Part shown: positions 24,513 through 32,700 of the stretch, in pieces | Position numbering within the stretch: the first letter of the stretch is position 1 | How the letters are laid out: the number at the start of each line of letters is the position of its first letter | DNA from: Nocardioides soli | GTDB taxonomy: Bacteria; Actinomycetota; Actinomycetes; Propionibacteriales; Nocardioidaceae | DNA: 64,000 nt | Direction: 5' to 3' | Assembly (NCBI RefSeq): GCF_014191495.1 | Contig: NZ_JACHWR010000002.1 | Location: forward strand, 1,054,001 to 1,118,000 | Notes under the pieces: model-generated | Told to the model about the DNA's origin: nothing | Database searches by the model: none | What the model saw: only the letters and a program-made list of their open reading frames with translations | Translations under genes and position numbers: made by a program

Positions 24513-25694
24513 TCACGTCTTTGGCGTAATGGGCGGCCGGAACCGTTCGAGGTAGTCGGTCAGGTCAGGCGCGACCTTGGCCTTGTGGATGTAGTGCTCC
24601 AGCGTGATGTCCTCGTTGGCGTGACCCAGTTGGGCTTGCGCCGCCTTCGAGTCGACCGTCTGGTCGATCAGCGTCGCGACCGACTTGCGGAAAGTATGGA
24701 ACGTGACCCAGTCGTAGGCGGTGCCATCGACTACCCGGTTCCACAACCGTTCCCAGTTGGAGACCTGACGCCACGTTCCGTTGCGGGTCGTAAAGACCGC
24801 GCCGTTCCTATTCGCGGGACTCTCGATCATCCGGCGCATCAGGATGTCGACGGCGAATGGTGGGAGAAACAGGGTCCGGTAGCCGGCGTCCGATTTCGTC
24901 CAAGGCTGGCGGAACGTCCCCTTACCGGTCTCGGTGACGATCGTGCCCGACACTGTCAGGGTCGGGGTCTCGGAGGAGAGGTCAATCTCGGGGTAGATGA
25001 AGCCGGCTGCTTCGCCGATGCGACATCCAGTGGCGAGCATCAGGTCGACGATGTCGCGGAGGTCGGCCGACATCCGCGGCCCGGGTCGCTTGCGCTTCAT
25101 CTCGGTGTCGATGAGCGCACGGACCTGGTTGACCTGCTCGAGGTCGAGGTAGGTGATCTCCTTCCGCGGCCGTGAGATCCGAGCGACCTCCTTGACCGGG
25201 TTCGCCGGGATGGCGTCATGCCGGACTGCGACGCCGAACATCTGGTGCAGCGCGTTCCGCAGCTTCGTCACGTCCGCTCCAGTCGCGGCGCGGTCCTTGA
25301 TGACTCGGTCGATGACACTTGTGCGGCAGTCGGCGATTCTCCGCTGCCCGATTGCCGGAAGCACCTGGTTGTTCACCACGCTCCGATAGGCGCGCAGCGA
25401 ATTGGCGCTGACGTTGTTGTCGACCTCCTTCTCCTTCAGCCAAAAGGCGGCCAACTCGGCGATCGACCTCTGTGGGGTCAGTTCGCCGTCCCCCACATCT
25501 GAACCCTTCAGGGCCTGCAGTTTCTGGATGAGGGCGGTTCGGGCGGCCGACTCGCTGTGAGCGCGAGCGCGCTGCTTGGCTACACGGCCACTGAAGAGGG
25601 CATAGCGAGCCTCGGCCTGGTAGGTCCCGGTCTTGGTCCGCGTGACGCTGATCTTCCCCCAGGTCCCAGGGGGCATCGGCGGCCGACCGCTCAC
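24513..25694 (-). CDS. tyrosine-type site-specific integrase
   Basis: 393 aa. N-terminal arm-type DNA-binding region, a SAM-like core-binding domain (about 70-165) and the catalytic domain with Arg in ATGCRIGEA, the HTFRKS box (H-x-x-R), LGHANEDITLEHYIH and the nucleophile Tyr in the last motif. Directs insertion and excision of an element at the neighbouring tRNA-fMet. Its 3' end faces the tRNA. The excisionase-like gene lies 102 bp upstream, the usual int-xis pairing. Confidence 0.93.
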   Translation of the reverse strand: MSGRPPMPPGTWGKISVTRTKTGTYQAEARYALFSGRVAKQRARAHSESAARTALIQKLQALKGSDVGDGELTPQRSIAELAAFWLKEKEVDNNVSANSLRAYRSVVNNQVLPAIGQRRIADCRTSVIDRVIKDRAATGADVTKLRNALHQMFGVAVRHDAIPANPVKEVARISRPRKEITYLDLEQVNQVRALIDTEMKRKRPGPRMSADLRDIVDLMLATGCRIGEAAGFIYPEIDLSSETPTLTVSGTIVTETGKGTFRQPWTKSDAGYRTLFLPPFAVDILMRRMIESPANRNGAVFTTRNGTWRQVSNWERLWNRVVDGTAYDWVTFHTFRKSVATLIDQTVDSKAAQAQLGHANEDITLEHYIHKAKVAPDLTDYLERFRPPITPKT

Positions 25695-25796
25695 CGGCCG
25701 GCCTCACGCGAACGCAACGAGCTGACTCCCAGGGCATTTGAGTTACGAGACATGGTGACTTCTCCGTGGCGGTGGTTGATCGAAATCGTACCCAGA

Positions 25797-26138
25797 TCAG
25801 GCGGGGCGCGCGTCGGTGTGGAGGTCGAGGTAGTTCTCGATCTCACTGCGCCGGTACCGGATGCCGTTGCCGACCTTGATCGCGCGCGGTCCTCGGCTTC
25901 GGCTCCGCCACTGGTACAGCGTGCCCTTGGGGACGCCTAGCCAGTCCGACACCTGGTCGACGGTCAGGAGCGGGTCGTAGGCGGGACCGTACGTCGACGG
26001 GGACGCTGACCGGCCGGGCGCGCCGGTCGGTGCCGAGAGTTCCGCCGAGTGGGCCTGCTCCGCCCTCTCCGTGGCTGACTTCTCTCGCGCATCGAGTACC
26101 GCTCGTGCCTGCCTCTGTGCCGCAGTTGGTCGTGCCAT
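25797..26138 (-). CDS. excisionase-type helix-turn-helix protein
   Basis: 113 aa. The C-terminal half is a MerR-like/AlpA-type winged helix: DPLLTVDQVSDWLGVPKGTL, then YQWRSRSRGPRAIKVGNGIR, typical of Xis proteins. The N-terminal 50 residues are charged and probably unstructured. It likely binds the attachment region and drives excision with the adjacent integrase. ATG 26138 starts 7 bp after the stop of the next upstream ORF. Confidence 0.85.
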   Translation of the reverse strand: MARPTAAQRQARAVLDAREKSATERAEQAHSAELSAPTGAPGRSASPSTYGPAYDPLLTVDQVSDWLGVPKGTLYQWRSRSRGPRAIKVGNGIRYRRSEIENYLDLHTDARPA

Positions 26139-26144
26139 GGTGGT

Positions 26145-26447
26145 TCAGTCCCTCATCCCAGCGCCAGCCGGGCTGTCGTTACGTGTTCCCGGTTGGCCTT
26201 CGGCTGGCGCAAGCCACGGGGCAACTTGATCCGCTGCCAGCAACGGGTCGAACTGGGCAACTCCGTCGGAATCGACCGGCATGGCGACCGGATGCGCGGG
26301 GCGCTGTTCCGGAGGGGGATGGCTGCGCTGAGTCGTGGTCTTCCCCGGCTTGGCAGCCGTCGTGGTGATGCCAGTCGAGCTCGATGGAGGCTGCTGGCCG
26401 ACTGTTCGGCGGCGGGCCTGGAGTTCGGCCTTGGACGGACGACACAC
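26145..26447 (-). CDS. hypothetical protein with partial similarity to the excisionase
   Basis: 100 aa from GTG 26447. The start (CRPSKAELQARRR) and the segment FDPLLAADQVAPWLA parallel RPTAAQRQAR and YDPLLTVDQVSDWLG in the next gene, but the helix-turn-helix recognition part is missing after that point. It may be a diverged or broken duplicate of the excisionase gene. Ends 6 bp before the excisionase start and begins 15 bp after the next upstream gene, so an operon is likely. Not certain to be translated. Confidence 0.45.
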   Translation of the reverse strand: MCRPSKAELQARRRTVGQQPPSSSTGITTTAAKPGKTTTQRSHPPPEQRPAHPVAMPVDSDGVAQFDPLLAADQVAPWLAPAEGQPGTRNDSPAGAGMRD

Positions 26448-26462
26448 GGCAGGTCCCCTCTC

Positions 26463-27869
26463 TCACTGGCCGTAGCCGCTCGTGCCGAGGCTGCGCGCGG
26501 CGGGGAATGGGGACGGTGGCTGCGACGCGGTCGGCGTCATGTCGAGGGTCCGACGCAGAGCGGCCCGTTGCGGCGGGTTGTTGAACTGTGCGACCGGCAA
26601 CTTGGGTGCTGGCATGTTGATCAGATCGGTGAGGGTGGCCTCCAGCCGCGAGCGTCGTCCGACCCGGACAGGCCCGTCCGCGTGACGAGGGTTGCCATCA
26701 CGCAGGTTGCTGTTGGTACGTAGCAGTTCGCGGCGCAGTGCCTTGCCCAGGTTGTGGGTGACCTCGTGGGTTGCCTTGGCCAGCTCGACCATCTGCGTGG
26801 GCTGCAGCCGGATCGGCACGCCTTGGTCTTCCATCCGGGCCACCGCGGTCGTGAGCTCGCTTTGCTGCCAGAAGCGGCGCATGTTCGGGTCCCGTTCCTC
26901 GGAGACGTCGAGCAAGTGGCTGATCTGGGGCTGCAACGACTCCAGCACCTCGGCGCGTTCCTCGAAGAGCGCCGCGAACTTGCCGGTCTTGACCGACTGG
27001 CCGGCGGCCTTCGCGAACGCACGACACAGGTAGAGCTGGCTGGCCGTAACCTGCCGCGCGGAGTCGGCGGTGATCTCCGGCTCAGCGGCGTAGAACGCGT
27101 CGGAGGCATGGAGTGGGCGCAGGAACCGGGCAAGGCGTTGCTGTGCGTCCGCCAGGTCGTCAGGCGTCGAAACCAGCGACACCAGCTCCACCACCGTCGA
27201 CGGCGCCGCCTGCCGCATGCGAGGGGTGGCCGCTTCGGGGCTCGCGCTCGTGGCATGCCACGTCGCGACCCGGGCTGTCTGGGAGAGCACCATGCGCTTC
27301 TCGTCCAGCCTCATCGCGTCATCCGGTCGCTGATGCTCAGCCAGCAGGCCGACCTCCTCAAGGCGGGAGTCGAGCACGACGACCGCTTCTAGGGCCACCG
27401 ACACGTCGCGCATCACCCACCAGCCGGCCCCCGGATCGGTGCGCCAAGGCTGCTCGGCGGCCGCCGAGAGCGCATGAGAGGCCGCCAGCAGCTCGATGGC
27501 CGCCGCTCGCCACGCCTCGACCGTCGGATCCATCGAGGCGGGAGCGAGGTAGTCGGCCGGGGAGCGGCGCTCGTCGAGGGGGAGCGTGGGGAGTGCGAAG
27601 GCGATGTTGTCCACCAGCGTCGCCAGCTTCTCGTCCAGCACAGCCAGTGTCGGCTTCGGCGTGCGGGCCGGCAGGTGGTCCGGCGGCGGGTACCAGCTGT
27701 CCTGGCCGACGTCGTAAAGCCGCTGCCGCAGCGCGTCGACCACGGCCTCGCGGCAATGCAGCAGCTGGTCGACTGCGGCCTCGTCGGCTGGGATCCCGGC
27801 ATCGCGGATCAGGTTGTTCAGCGCCTGCGCCGCGTTCTCGGCGTGCTCGCCATAGGTGGAGACCGTCAT
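26463..27869 (-). CDS. element hypothetical protein, helical, 468 aa
   Basis: 468 aa from ATG 27869. No signal peptide or membrane helix; the composition is Ala-, Arg- and Leu-rich and probably mostly helical (e.g. QTARVATWHATSASPEAATP followed by long amphipathic runs). I recognise no domain. The start overlaps the stop of a 15-codon leader ORF (ATGA at 27869-27866), which begins right after one of the seven shared 27-bp elements, so expression is probably part of that regulon. It leads the operon toward the excisionase and integrase. Confidence 0.7.
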   Translation of the reverse strand: MTVSTYGEHAENAAQALNNLIRDAGIPADEAAVDQLLHCREAVVDALRQRLYDVGQDSWYPPPDHLPARTPKPTLAVLDEKLATLVDNIAFALPTLPLDERRSPADYLAPASMDPTVEAWRAAAIELLAASHALSAAAEQPWRTDPGAGWWVMRDVSVALEAVVVLDSRLEEVGLLAEHQRPDDAMRLDEKRMVLSQTARVATWHATSASPEAATPRMRQAAPSTVVELVSLVSTPDDLADAQQRLARFLRPLHASDAFYAAEPEITADSARQVTASQLYLCRAFAKAAGQSVKTGKFAALFEERAEVLESLQPQISHLLDVSEERDPNMRRFWQQSELTTAVARMEDQGVPIRLQPTQMVELAKATHEVTHNLGKALRRELLRTNSNLRDGNPRHADGPVRVGRRSRLEATLTDLINMPAPKLPVAQFNNPPQRAALRRTLDMTPTASQPPSPFPAARSLGTSGYGQ

Positions 27870-27913
27870 CGCGGGCCACCAGCCGGCCGCCGTACGGGCC
27901 AAGTCGTTGCCAT
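27866..27913 (-). CDS. 15-codon leader ORF coupled to the 468-aa gene
   Basis: ATG 27913 is 10 nt after the GGTTGC box of the 27-bp element; the ORF (Met-Ala-Thr-Thr-Trp...) ends with TGA at 27868-27866 inside the next start codon (ATGA). Start position mirrors the true gene starts at the 28477 and 35686 copies. Probably translated from a leaderless RNA and couples translation of the next gene. Confidence 0.4.
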   Translation of the reverse strand: MATTWPVRRPAGGPR

Positions 27914-27923
27914 GCCCGGAGAA

Positions 27924-27950
27924 GCAACCGCCGCGGTGTCGGATCGGACA
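27924..27950 (-). promoter_or_regulatory. 27-bp shared element, copy A
   Basis: On the minus strand: TGTCC, 16 bp beginning GATCC, then GGTTGC, followed by TTCTCC. Points at the leader ORF and the 468-aa gene. One of seven equal-length copies; the layout resembles a -35/-10 pair of an alternative (ECF-like) sigma factor. Confidence 0.65.
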
Positions 27951-27982
27951 CCGCGGCGGGAAATGCTTGTGGAGACGGGCGA

Positions 27983-28477
27983 CTACCTGCCCGGCGGGCT
28001 GGGGGGGCGGTCTCCTGGCTCCGCGACGCCCTCGGCGTCCGGCCGGCTCTCATCCGAGCCGGGTGGGTGCAGTGCGCCGGCCTGCAGCAGCCCGCGACGG
28101 GCCGTCACTGAGGCGGCGTTGCGCGGCGGGGTGGGGTCGGGGTCCCCGAAATGGCTCGGGTCACCCGGGTCGATCAGCGTGACCCGGTGCCCGTAGTCGG
28201 CGCACATCTTGGCGATCGAGGCCGGATCCGTGGCCACGTACACGTCATCGAGCCATTCGTTGCGGTTGGTGTCCTCGGCGAAGCCGTCGATGAGGGGCGA
28301 GTCCTGCATGGCGGCCACCGCCTGCTCGTACGACGAGTACGGGCCCACGACTTCCGGCCGCGGGTGCACCGAGTCGGCGAACCAGCGCAGGGTCACCCAC
28401 CATCCCGGCGCCTCGGGGCCGCCGTGCGCGTTGAGATAGTCGGTCCAGGTCGCATCGTTTGGCAGCGCGTTGGTCAT
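27983..28477 (-). CDS. element hypothetical protein, 164 aa
   Basis: 164 aa; the folded part is probably residues 1-110 (WTDYLNAHGGPEAPGWWVTL near the start, YGHRVTLIDPGDPSHFGDPD near 110), followed by a Pro/Arg-rich tail. No domain recognised. ATG 28477 lies exactly 10 nt after the GGTTGC box of copy B, which suggests a leaderless transcript and fixes the start. Upstream of the 468-aa gene with its own copy of the element. Confidence 0.7.
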   Translation of the reverse strand: MTNALPNDATWTDYLNAHGGPEAPGWWVTLRWFADSVHPRPEVVGPYSSYEQAVAAMQDSPLIDGFAEDTNRNEWLDDVYVATDPASIAKMCADYGHRVTLIDPGDPSHFGDPDPTPPRNAASVTARRGLLQAGALHPPGSDESRPDAEGVAEPGDRPPSPPGR

Positions 28478-28487
28478 GTCCGGAGAA

Positions 28488-28514
28488 GCAACCTCCGACG
28501 TGCAGGATCGGACA
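28488..28514 (-). promoter_or_regulatory. 27-bp shared element, copy B
   Basis: Minus strand TGTCC, 16 bp beginning GATCC, GGTTGC, then TTCTCCGGAC and ATG. The 10-nt gap from box to start codon is identical at copies A and D. Confidence 0.7.
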
Positions 28515-28599
28515 CCTTGACCCTGACGTGACTACAGTCGAGGCTGCGGCGGAGCGCCGTGAGCGAGGCGGTGGGGGAGAGGTGGCCGTGCCCCTCCGC

Positions 28600-28998
28600 C
28601 TACTGCTCGCTCTCCGCTACGCGCTTCTCCCATGCAGTGGCGGGCTTCCACCAGCGGGATCGGGCGTAGCCGACGACCCCGGTGATGTCGTCCCGGCTGA
28701 GGCCGTGCTGGGTGAGCACTCGACCTGATGCCAAGGGGCGAGGTCGGTGGCGTCCTTCGGGTACTGGAGGGGGAGCCCGTCATCTCCTCCCAGTCTCCAA
28801 GAAGGAGGGCGGAGTGCCCGTCGGGCCGACGTCGCGGGGTAGGCACTCTTCGATTACCGCGACGATCACGTTGGCGAGGGCAGTGTGATCTCCATCGGCC
28901 GCCAAAGGCGTGATAGTGGCTTGCAGCGAGAGATAGTCGCGCCGTCGTCGGCCGTGATGCCAGGCGAGGCGCATCCGTCGAGTGTCCGTGGTAGTTAT
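28600..28998 (-). pseudogene. decayed element gene with lost start codon and frameshifts
   Basis: A strong GAAGGAGG ribosome site is followed 6 nt later by ATA ACT ACC (28998) where ATG would be expected. The frame then encodes a protein-like stretch (DYLSLQATITPLAADGDHTA, IVAVIEECLPRDVG) to a TGA at 28780. Beyond it, protein-like pieces continue in changing frames: LLLGDWEEMTG, LPLQYPKDATDLAPWHQV and LTQHGLSRDDITGVVGYARS ... ending at 28600. This reads as one former gene of about 130 codons broken by a start mutation and several indels. Original function unknown. Confidence 0.5.
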
Positions 28999-29266
28999 GG
29001 TCGGCCTCCTTCGTTGGCCCCTGAGTGTTCCCGACAGGTCCGACACAACTCCGCGGCCACGGTCAGGGTGCCGTGCCTGTGAAGGCTGGACAAAGTCGCG
29101 ATCGGCGGCGGCCTCGACCCCGCCGGTCCACCGCTTCACGATTGCGCCGCGGTACCACCCGTGGGGAACGAAGTTTCGGTTCCACCGGCCTTACCAGCGC
29201 CCCGACCGGCTGGTCGAGCAGGTTGCCGGTGACCTCGCGGACCCGGCCGCGGTCATCGCAGGGTTC

Positions 29267-29608
29267 CTAGGCGACAGCGGCCACGCCGCGGCGCAGCAGC
29301 CGGCGAGCAGAGTCGAGGCGGAGGCTGTGCTGGAGCACCTGCGAGTCCGCCAGGAGCGCGGTAAGGCGCTGCTCGAGGTCGGCAAGCCCGGACCGAAGGT
29401 CGCCGATCTGCACCGGTACGTAGCGGGCCGGGCGCCGCTGCCCAAAGTCGGTGAGCTCGGCGCGGGCCATGCCCAGGAACGGCAACACCATGGCGTGCCC
29501 GTCCTGCCCGGTCGCGCCCTCGAGCGCGGCGAGCAGCGAGACCGCATAGACGAAGTCCGGGGTCGCGTCGTACACGTCACCGGCGCGATCGGTGGTGGGA
29601 ACAGGCAT
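29267..29608 (-). CDS. element hypothetical protein, 113 aa
   Basis: 113 aa from ATG 29608 with a GAAAGGAC site. Soluble, Leu/Ala-rich and probably helical: FVYAVSLLAALEGATGQDG, then a heptad-like segment DLRSGLADLEQRLTALLADS that could be a short coiled coil. Lies 156 bp downstream of the methyltransferase-helicase on the same strand and may be part of its transcript. No family recognised. Confidence 0.65.
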   Translation of the reverse strand: MPVPTTDRAGDVYDATPDFVYAVSLLAALEGATGQDGHAMVLPFLGMARAELTDFGQRRPARYVPVQIGDLRSGLADLEQRLTALLADSQVLQHSLRLDSARRLLRRGVAAVA

Positions 29609-29764
29609 CAGGTGTCGTCCTTTCGAGAGAGGTCGGCAGCGGACCCGACCCCGCCACCCAGTGGAACAGAACAGGCGAGCACAGCACGCCCGGCTCGCCC
29701 GAACCGGTGGAGAACGGCGCCGCAGGGCCCCGCCTGTGGACAGGAACCGGACTCCCGGCCGGGC

Positions 29765-32700
29765 TCATCGCGACCACCCCGGTGTGCCGGGCGGCCGCGG
29801 ACCCACGTCAGGCCGCGGCGGGGGAGGAGGCGGAGGCGCGATCGCGGGGCGACCCGTCTGGCCCGCCTGGCCCGGCTGACCGGGCGGGCGGGTTGGGGTG
29901 CTGGGCTGGGGTCCGTGCTCGGTCGCGTGCTCGCCGGCGGCCTTCTCGGCGCTGCCGGCTGCCAGCTCGGCCGAGAGCCGGTCCCGCGTCGCGCGAACCT
30001 CGGCGAGTTCGCCGGCACGCGGGAAAACGTCGACCAGGCCCGCCTGGGCCTTCTCTGCCTCCCAGGTGATCTTGCCGGTGTCCATGTCGACGTCGTCGAG
30101 CACCCGCTCCAGGCGCCGGTGGAGGTTCTCGACCCGCGTCACCAGGCCGACGTTCGGTTGACGCACGTCGCCGGCCTCGACCAGCAGGTGTACACGCGGG
30201 ACCTCGACAAGCGAGACGACGTACCGGGGCTGGCCCAGCCACGAGTCCGCAGTCGCCTGCAGGTGCAGCCCGCCCACGTCACCGAGCGGCTGTGGGTCGC
30301 GCTGGTACGGCTGCACCGTTTGCAGGGCCCGTTGCAGCGCGGGGGCGGCATCGGCACGCTTGCCGTAGGCCGCACCGTTGATCCTCATTGAGAACGCGTC
30401 GCCGTCGGTGTCGCGGCGCAGCGGCATCGCCGCCAGCAGCTGCTCGCGGTCGGTCTCCAGTCGCTCCAGACGCGGCCCGGCCTCCCGGATCGTCGCCCCG
30501 AGGCTGCGCTGGGCTGCCGCCCAGGCCCGCTCCAGACGCTCCAGCTTGGTCGTGTCGGTCTCGGCCTTGGCCAGCTCCATGATCCGCGGGTCACCCGAGG
30601 CCAGGGCCTTCACCTCGGCGTAGGAGAGCGCGGAGTCGCCGATGTCCTCGATCTCGCGCACGTCGAGCCGGCCGCGCATCAGCTGGTTGATGAACTTGGC
30701 CTTCCGCTCCACCGTCTGCCACAGGTAGGTGTCGAAGGAGGACTCGGTGACGTAGCGGTACACCTGGACGGACTCGTTCAGGTTGCCCTGCCGCATGATG
30801 CGGCCGTCGCGCTGCGCCAGGTCGGCGGGCCGCCACGGGCAGTCGACGTGGTGCAGGGCGACCGCCCGGCGCTGCACGTTGGTGCCCACGCCCATCTTCT
30901 CCGTCGACCCGATGAGCACCGCGACGTGGCCGGTGCGGGCCTGCTCGAACAGCCGCGCCTTCGCGCGGTCGTTGTTGGCCTCGTGCATGAACCGAACCTT
31001 GGCCGCCGGGACGCCGCGGGAGACGAGCTGGGCCTTGAGCTCCTCATAGGCGTTCCAGCCCGCGCCGGTTGGCGTGCCCAGGTCGCAGAACACCAGCTGC
31101 AGGGCACCCGGCTCGGGGTCTTGACCGAAGACGACGTCGGCGTGGTCGTGGTAGATACCGGCGACACGTTCGGCGACCGCGTCGACCTTGGAGGGCTCTC
31201 GGTCCAAGAACGCCCCCAGGCCGTCGATCTGGTGGTCGACCAGCCGCAGGTCGAGCGCGGCCGCGCGGCCGTGGCCGCTGATCTTGAGCATGTTGTCCTC
31301 GCTCGGATCGACCGACCGCGAGGAGACTGCGTCGGCCCGCTTGGCCAGCAGCGCCATGAAGTCGACCAGCTCCTGGCTCGGCGGGACCACCACTGTCTCT
31401 GGCTGGCCGCCATCGAGGTCGGGGGTGGGCAGGTGGAGGTCGTCTGCGGTCTTCACGTCGGCGACCTGGTGCCACAGCCGCAGCAGCTCGGGGACGTTGT
31501 TGAACTTTGCGAACCGGGCCTTCATCCGGAACCCTGTCCCGGACGGGGAGAGCTCGAGGTCGGTGACGACCTGCCCGAAGGTGGCCGCCCAGGTGTCGAA
31601 GTCGCTGATCCCCGCCGCCTCCAGGTCAGCGGGGGCGAGGTAGCGCAGCATCGTGTACGCCTCGGCCACGCTATTGGCGATCGGGGTGGCGGTCATGAAC
31701 GTCGACACCCGGCGTCCGTGGCGGCCGCGCAGGTAGGACATCTTCAAGTCCAGGTCGGTGGCCCGGTTCGACCCGTCGACAGCGACCCCCGGGATGTTGG
31801 AGGCCAGTCGGAGGTTCTTGTAGCCGTGCGCCTCGTCCACGCAGAGGTAGTCGATCCCGGTGGCCTCGAAGGTGATCGCGGGGTCGCGTTCGACGTCGCG
31901 CAGCTTCTTCAACCGCTCCTCGGCCCGCGCCAGCGTGCCCTCCAGCCGCTTCACCGACAGGCCGCGCTCGGACTCGGAGGCGGCCAGCCACATCCGCAGC
32001 TGGGTCAGCTGCTCGTCGAGGTAGGCCTCCTCAGTGTCCTTGGAGACCGGGATCTTCTCGAACGCCGAGCGGGACAGGATGACCGCGTCCCACTCGCCGG
32101 TCGCGGCTCGGGCGACGAACAGCTGTCGCTTGCCCTTGACCAGGTCCTCGGTGCCACAGGTGAGGATGCGGGCCTGCGGGTAGGCCTGCAGCCACTCCCG
32201 CGAGAACTGTTCGAGCATGTGGTTAGGCACCACCACCGCCGGCTTGCGGACCAGGCCCAGCCGACGCAGCTCGGAGACACCTGTCACCGCGGCGAGGGTC
32301 TTGCCCGCGCCGACCTCGTGGGCCAGCAGCACCGAGGGCTGGGCCACCATCCGGGCCACCGCGGCGTGCTGATGCGGTCGCAGCCGCAGCGGGCTGCCGT
32401 CCTGGACACGTGCCATGCCCGGGTAGTGCTTGTCCTCGTCGACGTCGTAGGAGCGGAGCACGATCGCGTTCAGCTTGTCGTTGTAGGCGCGGACCAGCTG
32501 CTGACACCGGTCGGGGTCCTCCCACAGCCAGGTCGCGAACCGCTCCTGCAGCTCCTCTGCCTTCTCCTGCGCGGCGAACGTGGCGGTCTCGTTCGGAATC
32601 CGCCGACCGTCCGGGGTCTCGTCGGTGACCCGGATCTGCCGCTGCTCCAGACACGCCTGGACGATGTCGATCGCACAGGCGCGTTCGGTGCCCCAGGTGT

